Origin: Rubripirellula sp.
GTDB taxonomy: Bacteria; Planctomycetota; Planctomycetia; Pirellulales; Pirellulaceae
Length of the DNA: 32,579 nt
Direction of reading: 5' to 3'
NCBI GenBank assembly: GCA_012270385.1
Contig: JAAXIK010000188.1
Location: forward strand, 285 to 32,863
This document shows positions 26,687 to 32,579 of the stretch, in pieces (the first letter of the stretch is position 1; every line of letters begins with the position of its first letter). Below the pieces are notes generated by a model. The model ran no database searches, was not told the origin of the DNA, and saw only the letters and a program-made list of their open reading frames with translations. The position numbers were made by a program, and so were the translations under genes.

Positions 26687-29188
26687 ATGAAACTCGCAAT
26701 CTTGTCGATCTGCATGGCTTCCGCCCTCCAATCAAGTGGACAAGCGAAAGAAGCCATCCATGCTTTTTTAGACAGGCACTGTATCGAGTGCCATCGCGTG
26801 AGTGAGTCGAACGGAGACCGCCGCTTTGACAACCTCCCCGTTCGCATTGAAAGCACTAATGATCTAGAACGCTACCAAGAAATTGTTGATCAGTTAAACC
26901 TTGGGGCGATGCCCCCAGAAGATTCCCCACAACCTACCGTTAAACAACGCAGAGCAGTGATTGCTCAATTAACGGAGATGATCGATAACGCCTACGGGGA
27001 GCTGAATCTTTCTGGGGGACATGCGGTCCTGAGAAGGCTGAACTCGTGGGAGTACCGTCAGACACTCGGTGATTTGCTTGGAATTAACGTCGAACTGTGG
27101 GATCCCACCGAGAAATTCCCTCGTGAAGTGACCGTCGGTGGCCTTGATAACAACGGTAACTCTCTCGTGACTTCTGGGACTTTGATGGAGCATTATTTTG
27201 CCTCAGCTGAAGAGGCAATTCATCGTGCAACTCAGTTTCAGGAAAAGCCGCAAACAAGATTCTATCAACAAAAATCCCCGTTCTACTTTGAAGGCGAAGA
27301 AGCGAAAGGACTACCAAAACTTTTCCAAACGGGTCGCTTCCGCTGGATACCCAAAACACCTTACACCGACCTGCTCGGCCGCCATTACCGTGGAGGTCAT
27401 CTGGGTTTCTTGCCCCTATTCCGTGAGGGAGGAGTTCCTCATAGCGGGATCTATCGCGTGCGTGTCAAAGCTGCAGCGTTAGGTCGAACGCATGACTATG
27501 GCAAAGCGATTAGTGACTTCCGTAATGGAGACCCGTTGGTTCTGGAACTTGCAGCAGTAGATCGCCGAGGCAGTGTCACGAGCAACGGCAATGTGTCGAA
27601 AATGAAATCGTTAGAGAGAATTGAGCTCACTAATGAAGAACCTCAATGGTTTCAATGGGATGTTCACCTTGATGAAGGTTACGAGCCTGAAATTCGTTTC
27701 CGAAATGGACCGATTGCCGCAAAGCGTATGGTACGTCTACTTACGTCGGTCACACCTGATAAACCCGAGTTCCAACCTTTTATTGATCTAGAAGATAAAC
27801 TCCAAAGAGCACGAGGTGTGCTCGCAGCCTATCAGGGCCCAAGGCTTCGCATTTGGGAAATCCAAGTCGAAGGGCCTTACCTTGAGCAATGGCCATCGCA
27901 GGGTCACCACACGCTTTACGGTGATTTACAGCCAAGCGATTTCAACGACCAGAATCTCCGAACTCAACTCACACAATTTGCACTCAAAGCTTTCCGACAA
28001 CCTCAAGTCAACGCGGCATCGACAAAGCCCGGCACACAAAAGCTTTTGGATGCCCTGGAACCCATCGTTCAACTTGCACTTCGTAAAATGGACCAGGGCA
28101 TGGATCCGCTGAAGGCCTATCAACTGGGTTGCCAAGCAATTCTTTGCTCACCAACCTTTCTCTACCTAGATCTAGGTGAAGGAGAATTAGCGGACATATC
28201 CTTGGCATCACGACTTTCCTATTTCCTTTGGTCGTCATCACCTGACGCAATTCTTTTGGAGCTCGCTGCAAAGGGTAAGCTGCGAGAGAATCTGAGTGAG
28301 CAGGTACACCGAATGCTTGAGTCCCCCAAAGCCGATCGGTTTGTTCAGCATTTCGTTCGACGATGGCTGGATTTAGATCACATCGGTGAGATGCCGCCAT
28401 CGGAGGATTTCATCCAGTACTACCGGGACAATCTGGGCTCAGCGATGCTTGGCGAAACCAGACGTTTCTTTAAGCATTTACTCGACACCAACCAACCTCC
28501 TGTAGAATTGATCAAAGCGAATTACTCCTTCCTCAACAGAGAATTAGCGATTCACTACGGTATCGATGGAATCGAGGGCAATCATCTCCGTTTAGTAGAA
28601 TTCACTGATGGGGAGGTAACTCGAGGCGGCTTACTGTGTCAATGTTCCTTTCTTAATGCTTCGTCAAATGGAGTGGACAACTAACCAGTGGTACGGTGAT
28701 TGTATGTATTAGAAAAGCTGCTGGGTTACACACCCCCACCGCCTCCACCTGATGTTCCAGCAATCGAACCGGATATCCGAGGAACGCTTACCTTAAGGGA
28801 TCAACTGGAAAAGCACAGGGAGATCCCCACCTGTAATGAATGTCATCGCAAAATCGATCCTTTGGGATTTGCATTCGAACACTTCGATGCGATTGGACAC
28901 TGGCGAGATCAGTACAGCTCTCGGACACCTATTGATGTATCAGGAAGACTACCGTCAGGAAAAAGCTTCTATGATTTCTCACAATTCAAACAACTACTGA
29001 TCGATCAAGAAGCACAAATCAATCGGTGTCTAGCAGAGAAACTGATGGCCTATGCTTTAGGGCGGGAAATAGAAATAGGTGATCGACCATCGATCGATGC
29101 AATTCTCCGTGAACTGCAGAAATCCGAAGGTGGGCTTCGGGACTTGATCACTCGAATCGTCATGAGCGATTCTTTTGGAACGAATTAA
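26687..29188 (+). pseudogene. DUF1587-DUF1592-DUF1588-DUF1585 PVC cytochrome protein, interrupted by two in-frame stops
   Basis: An exported heme protein that should be about 830 aa. After the signal peptide comes a heme motif C32-I-E-C35-H36. DUF1587 follows (LRRLNSWEYRQTLGDLLGINVE), then DUF1592 (LSYFLWSSSPDAILLELAAKGKL..FVRRWLDLDHIGEMPP), then DUF1588. Inside DUF1588 the frame meets TAA at 28682-28684 and TGA at 28697-28699. It then continues unchanged: YVLEKLLGYTPPPPPPDVP, CNECHRKIDPLGFAFEHFDAIG and a complete DUF1585 to 29188. The conserved text around the stops should read roughly DTSPVVRG; both stops are one base from Ser and Gly codons. GTG at 26678 is an alternative start. It is the partner of DUF1552. 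Recent inactivation or sequence error is likelier than recoding, because TGA ends several other genes here. Confidence 0.85.
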
Positions 29189-29227
29189 ACTCAAGGTAAA
29201 AAAACAGTTCTTTCTCACTCATCACGA

Positions 29228-30184
29228 TCATAGCTCGATTTTTTCTCCTTCGACTGCGAGCTGATACCCCTTTGCGACAACAGCTGCGGATGCCTCAGAC
29301 TCTGGATCTAGCAAAGGATTAGAATGGTTCAGGTGGATAAACCGCACTTTCTTTTTCTGGATGGGAGGCAGGACCTCAAATCGATTCATCGTTTCAACAA
29401 CGAAGGGATGAGGGATTTCTGACATGTCACGGCCGGGGAGTTCATTGACATCAAAAAAAGTAGCGTCAAGCAGTGCTGTGTCGCAATCAAGTAACAGATC
29501 TTCAATGGCGACATCCCAACGTTCCCATTTATCAATGTCTGGAATATAAATCATAGATTTGCTCGGCCCGGAGATTCTAAAACCAACCGTTTCCGAGTAT
29601 TCATCTCGATGTGGAACAGGGAAGGGCACAACCTTCAGGCGACGATTCAATTGAATCTCCTGCCCAGCGACCATCTTATTGACCACAATTTGCTGCAACG
29701 AAACCAGCTGATCCCACGGACCATTCGTCTCGAGAAACGCTCGCATTCTTGGCATGGCGTATACCGGTACCGACTTTGCACCCAACACCTCTCTTCCGAG
29801 ATGCATCAGTCCTGTGTAATGTCCCATGTGTGCGTGAGTCAAGAAAATCCCGTTGATGCCAAGCCCTGTCTTGCTTGGGCATATTTGCTCCAAAAGATGC
29901 AACTGCTCTCGAAAATCGGGTGTGCAGTCAATCAACCAACGCTCATTGGAAACCGGATCTACAATCGCAAGTGAAGCGACATGACGTCGTGAGCTGGGAT
30001 CTCCCCACGCACGCTGGCAACAGACTTTTTTGCAACCTATCTGCGGAAAGCCACCATCTTGAGCAACCCCAAGAACTGCGACGTATGGATCGGCTGCGAT
30101 CACATTGGATGGAACAAGATGGCAATCTCCGATGGATACCGCATAGGTCAAGATAAGTAATGTCGTTGTTCTGATCGATTGCAT
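29228..30184 (-). CDS. PqqB-like metallo-beta-lactamase-fold hydrolase
   Basis: A 318-aa protein with a hydrophobic, signal-like N-terminus. The fold is metallo-beta-lactamase: VAVLGVAQDGGFPQIGC opens the domain in the manner of PqqB, with C51, C55 and C56 as a possible zinc knuckle. LIDCTPDF follows, then H117-A-H119-M-G-H122, where the usual aspartate of HxHxDH is glycine, and later FPVPHRDEYSETVGFRI, IYIPDID and a closing FIHLNHSNPLL. PqqB acts in pyrroloquinoline quinone biosynthesis, but no pqqA, C, D or E is in the window and a signal peptide would be unusual, so a separate exported hydrolase is at least as likely. The start overlaps the stop of the upstream gene (TAATG), implying translational coupling. 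Confidence 0.82.
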   Translation of the reverse strand: MQSIRTTTLLILTYAVSIGDCHLVPSNVIAADPYVAVLGVAQDGGFPQIGCKKVCCQRAWGDPSSRRHVASLAIVDPVSNERWLIDCTPDFREQLHLLEQICPSKTGLGINGIFLTHAHMGHYTGLMHLGREVLGAKSVPVYAMPRMRAFLETNGPWDQLVSLQQIVVNKMVAGQEIQLNRRLKVVPFPVPHRDEYSETVGFRISGPSKSMIYIPDIDKWERWDVAIEDLLLDCDTALLDATFFDVNELPGRDMSEIPHPFVVETMNRFEVLPPIQKKKVRFIHLNHSNPLLDPESEASAAVVAKGYQLAVEGEKIEL

Positions 30185-31665
30185 TATTCGGAGTCCGTGA
30201 TACGAAACGCTGGATCGCCAATCATTACGTAAAGCAACGAGTTCTGCGGAGGCCTTTTGGATTTCTTGTCCGATTCACTCAAAGCAAAATCAGCTGGATT
30301 CATATCCCTGTATTCGATCAGTCCATTGAGTAATTCTTGATAAGCTTGGCCCGCTGTCTTGCCTTCTAATAAGGCTTCAAAAACGGGATAGAGATGAGGA
30401 AAACCTGAATTCAAGCGTTGATGCCCGAAAGCGAGAATTGCACCACGATCCACTGCTCGAATAACAAATGAATCGGCCTGTTTCATCTGATATCCACCGG
30501 GAGCTGTCCCCATACTGGGCAGGTCCGATTTCCAAGGGAAAGCAGAAAAGCAGGACCCTGAGAGTAAAATTTTGCCGTCCATCGCATCCGGTAATCCTTG
30601 GATATCCATGCTGCAAGACATTCCTGGGATACCATGCCCATGCATAATCCAAAGATTTGCCGCGTTCATTTCCTTTTCTACTGGCTCCGGAAATTGCGAA
30701 ACAAACTTTCCAGCTGCCGGCATCTTTAGATTCCATGTCTTCGGCCCTCGCAGTTGAGGGGCGCCCTCTGAGTCGTTGCCGTAAATGGAGATCACCGGCA
30801 AATCGATTCCTCTTTCCTCGAATACCTTTCGCAGCACACCAGCCTTCTGAAGTGACCGGGTCTCCTGTCGATTCCTGACCTGACTAATCGCCAATGGCCT
30901 GATTTCATCGCCAGCCAAATCCACTTGCTCAATGGACTGATCAATCAGCTTCTCAAAAGCCTGCGCATCCGAGGCGATCAAGAGTCCTGGCCAGACATCC
31001 ATAAGTGAATCTTCATCGATACCGCACAATAAAGCCCAAACATCGAGCAACATACCCTCTGTGAAAGATTCGATTCGAGGTGCGATCGCAACAAACTTAG
31101 CTCCACGCAATTGAGTTTGTAATTTTTCAGAAGTCTTATCTGGGCTTAGTTCACGAAGACTATTGATGCGAATGACTTCACCATGATGATGCTCAGCGAG
31201 CCGCTCTAAGGCTTTCAGATAATTCTTCTGACTGTGATCGGTGATAATCTTGTACTGTACACCCGATACTGAATGCTCGCGTGTTTTCAACCGGTAGGCT
31301 GACTCCCTTGCAGCGGCTCGAGATGGAGGATGAGAGCGATCCACCATGGGTAGATCCTCGGGATCTGGCACAATAAAAGTGGATTCTTTCTGAATCATGC
31401 TCCCGTCAGCTGCGATGCCGAATCGTTTTCGGAAACGAATAATATCTTCCGCGTTGACGCTATCATCACTGTCCGCGTCCCAGCGGACAAATTGCCTCGC
31501 GTAACGACTACTTTCCACCTCTTTCAGGTTCAGTACTCCATTCTGGTCCACATCGAACTGTAAAAAAATCGCGGAGACGGGCGGATGCGGCGTTCGATTT
31601 TGAGCTTCGGAAAAACTGAAAAGCAGAATAGAAGCTACCAGCGCTAAGTTGATTCTCAGAGACAT
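30184..31665 (-). CDS. EF-hand plus caspase-fold (gingipain C25-like) secreted protein
   Basis: A 493-aa exported protein. I chose the ATG at 31665 because it opens a clean signal peptide (SLRINLALVASILLFSFSEAQ); the frame extends 10 codons further to 31695. Residues about 35-80 hold two EF-hand loops: a canonical DVDQNGVLNLKE at D38 and a looser DADSDDSVNAED at D63. The rest resembles clan CD peptidases: a Rossmann-like middle, MHGHG with H342/H344, then LLSGSCFSA with C372, and a late LLYVMIGDPAFRI segment as in C25 (gingipain) domains. A His/Cys dyad is therefore plausible. It is coupled to the PqqB-like gene. No substrate can be named, and it may be non-catalytic. Confidence 0.78.
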   Translation of the reverse strand: MSLRINLALVASILLFSFSEAQNRTPHPPVSAIFLQFDVDQNGVLNLKEVESSRYARQFVRWDADSDDSVNAEDIIRFRKRFGIAADGSMIQKESTFIVPDPEDLPMVDRSHPPSRAAARESAYRLKTREHSVSGVQYKIITDHSQKNYLKALERLAEHHHGEVIRINSLRELSPDKTSEKLQTQLRGAKFVAIAPRIESFTEGMLLDVWALLCGIDEDSLMDVWPGLLIASDAQAFEKLIDQSIEQVDLAGDEIRPLAISQVRNRQETRSLQKAGVLRKVFEERGIDLPVISIYGNDSEGAPQLRGPKTWNLKMPAAGKFVSQFPEPVEKEMNAANLWIMHGHGIPGMSCSMDIQGLPDAMDGKILLSGSCFSAFPWKSDLPSMGTAPGGYQMKQADSFVIRAVDRGAILAFGHQRLNSGFPHLYPVFEALLEGKTAGQAYQELLNGLIEYRDMNPADFALSESDKKSKRPPQNSLLYVMIGDPAFRITDSE

Positions 31666-32049
31666 CTCTCGCCACCCACCGTAAAAAGTAAGCATAGAAC
31701 GTATCGGTAATCTTCAGCAGGTGATTTGCGTCACCCTTTAACGAACATCAGAATAACGTGAGCAACACGCCCCATGAATAGGTTGCAAGCTTGATTCTCA
31801 AGATCGAACCTCACTAATCCGTACAAAAGGTGATATTTCCTGCTACGTTCTTCCCTACTGCACTCTTTTTAGTGAATCACTTTTCCTCATTCCAACTCCC
31901 CGAGAAGACCTCAGCCTTGATTCATTTCGCAATTCCAAAGTTTCCTAACCCATCTGTGTTAGACTCTCACGACTCACAGCATGCCTCTCCTGTAACACTA
32001 CGGCCGCTGCCGTGAATCCAACCCATCCTCCGCCCCCATTCACATCAGC
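31666..32049. promoter_or_regulatory. Divergent intergenic region of 384 bp
   Basis: It separates the minus-strand EF-hand/caspase-like gene from the plus-strand beta-helix gene and should hold promoters for both. Two short hairpins are visible: GGTGA/TCACC at 31720-31735 and ACGGC/GCCGT at 32000-32013. A 61-codon plus-strand frame at 31830-32015 has no family-like features and is rejected as a gene. I see no convincing sigma-70 boxes. Confidence 0.35.
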
Positions 32050-32579
32050 ATGAGAACACTTAACCCAAGCCGACGTAATTTTCTTTCTTGCATGAGTTAC
32101 CTTGCCAGCGGCATGGTAATGAAAAGCAACGCAGATGAGTTTCCCGAGGTCACTTATCCTCGGGCAACAGATGGTGATGATCGTTATGAGCCGAACTGGG
32201 AAAAGAAACTGTCGATAACGGTCGGACAAAACCAGGGAGACCTCCAAGGTAAGACCGACCGTGTCATCCAAGCTGCGGTGGATTACCTCAATCGCATGAA
32301 TGGCGGCACGCTGAAAATACTTCCCGGCACCTATACGCTGCGAAACTCTGTGTTCTTACCATCGGGTATCAAGATCATGGGTAGCGGCGAGGAGACGATT
32401 CTCAAGAAGGAAGCCTCCAAGAGAATTGAGTTGGCACAAGACTCGGATTGGTATGATCAAGAGATCACCGTGAGGAATTCGGATGGCTTTGAGGTTGGCG
32501 ACGGAATAGCACTACAAGCCAAAAACCCCAGTCATGGTGGAAACACCGTAATCAAACGGACCATCGTCGCCACGTCGGG
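32050..32579 (+). CDS. Partial Tat-exported parallel beta-helix (pectate-lyase-like) protein
   Basis: The frame opens with an ATG at 32050 and is still open at the window edge, so only the first 176 codons are seen. The N-terminus has a twin-arginine motif (NPSRRNFLSCMSYLASG). Then come ...GDLQGKTDRVIQAAVDYLN, MNGGTLKILPGTYTLRNSVF and LPSGIKIMGSGEETIL. This is the classic start of right-handed beta-helix proteins (pectate lyase superfamily, GH28/PL-type), in which the 'GGTLKILPGTY' strand turn is conserved. The catalytic part lies beyond the window, so lyase or hydrolase class is unknown. It fits the polysaccharide theme of the neighbourhood. Confidence 0.83.
   Translation, partial: MRTLNPSRRNFLSCMSYLASGMVMKSNADEFPEVTYPRATDGDDRYEPNWEKKLSITVGQNQGDLQGKTDRVIQAAVDYLNRMNGGTLKILPGTYTLRNSVFLPSGIKIMGSGEETILKKEASKRIELAQDSDWYDQEITVRNSDGFEVGDGIALQAKNPSHGGNTVIKRTIVATS

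Noticed and set aside
28682-28699. Programmed recoding of TAA and TGA (for example TGA read as glycine)
   Set aside because: TGA is the normal stop of several neighbouring genes (8802, 12860, 23662, selO). Two different stop codons seven codons apart, with no visible recoding signal, fit damage or error better.
28637-28702. Diversity-generating retroelement variable region
   Set aside because: Those elements change template adenines and need a reverse transcriptase and a template repeat nearby. The pattern here is G/C to T/A and no such gene or repeat is present.
29189-29227. Intrinsic terminator between the convergent ends near 29188 and 29228
   Set aside because: There are A- and T-rich runs, but no stable stem precedes them on either strand.
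31830-32015. Plus-strand 61-codon open frame in the divergent gap
   Set aside because: Composition is Pro/Ser/Phe-rich without motif, it lacks a ribosome site, and it sits where promoters are expected.

Overview
The window looks like chromosomal DNA from a free-living, probably marine or aquatic planctomycete of the Pirellulaceae type. The evidence is the set of PVC-specific secreted protein families: a PVC-type dehydrogenase with HEAT repeats and a c-type heme domain, a PSCyt1/DUF1549/DUF1553 cytochrome protein with a DUF1501 partner, a DUF1552 protein with a DUF1587/1592/1588/1585 partner, DUF1080 and DUF3592 proteins, PQQ-like beta-propellers and many signal peptides. I see no tRNA, rRNA, CRISPR array, transposase, integrase or phage gene. 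TGA and TAA are both used as normal stops.

Layout. 1-254: no recognisable gene; a 22-bp-period tandem repeat and a small hairpin. 255-2543: a Rieske oxygenase alpha subunit, then a calcineurin-like phosphoesterase broken by one in-frame TAA. 2515-3457 (minus): a DUF3592 membrane protein and a group II truncated hemoglobin. 3709-12860 (plus): a 1697-residue secreted multidomain protein (NodB-like deacetylase, FG-GAP repeats, PVC dehydrogenase propeller, HEAT, heme c, carbohydrate-binding-like end), a small lipoprotein, a DinB-like protein, a secreted LpqC-type esterase and a PQQ-like beta-propeller. 12996-15564 (plus): two tandem paralogous sialate-O-acetylesterase-type enzymes, the second with about 135 extra residues resembling a PA14 domain. 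15613-17118 (minus): selO. 17319-20347 (plus): an S46 dipeptidyl-peptidase with the DPP11-type specificity arginine, and a DUF1080 protein. 20594-29188 (plus): two PVC gene pairs back to back; the last gene carries two in-frame stops inside its DUF1588 domain. 29228-31665 (minus): a PqqB-like metallo-beta-lactamase-fold protein translationally coupled to an EF-hand/caspase-fold protein. 32050-end (plus): the start of a Tat-type parallel beta-helix (pectate-lyase-like) protein cut by the window edge.

Taken together the region looks like exported machinery for handling complex, decorated polysaccharides and peptides: deacetylase, acetyl-esterases, a feruloyl/PHB-type esterase, DUF1080, a beta-helix protein and a dipeptidyl-peptidase, with many exported or periplasmic heme-c and beta-propeller proteins. 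That is inference from family content; no single operon covers it. The most notable sequence-level signal is the damaged DUF1588 segment at 28637-28702. Both stops and six further departures from the family pattern as I recall it can each be explained by one G-to-T or C-to-A change. No clear-cut new defence or mobile system was found.
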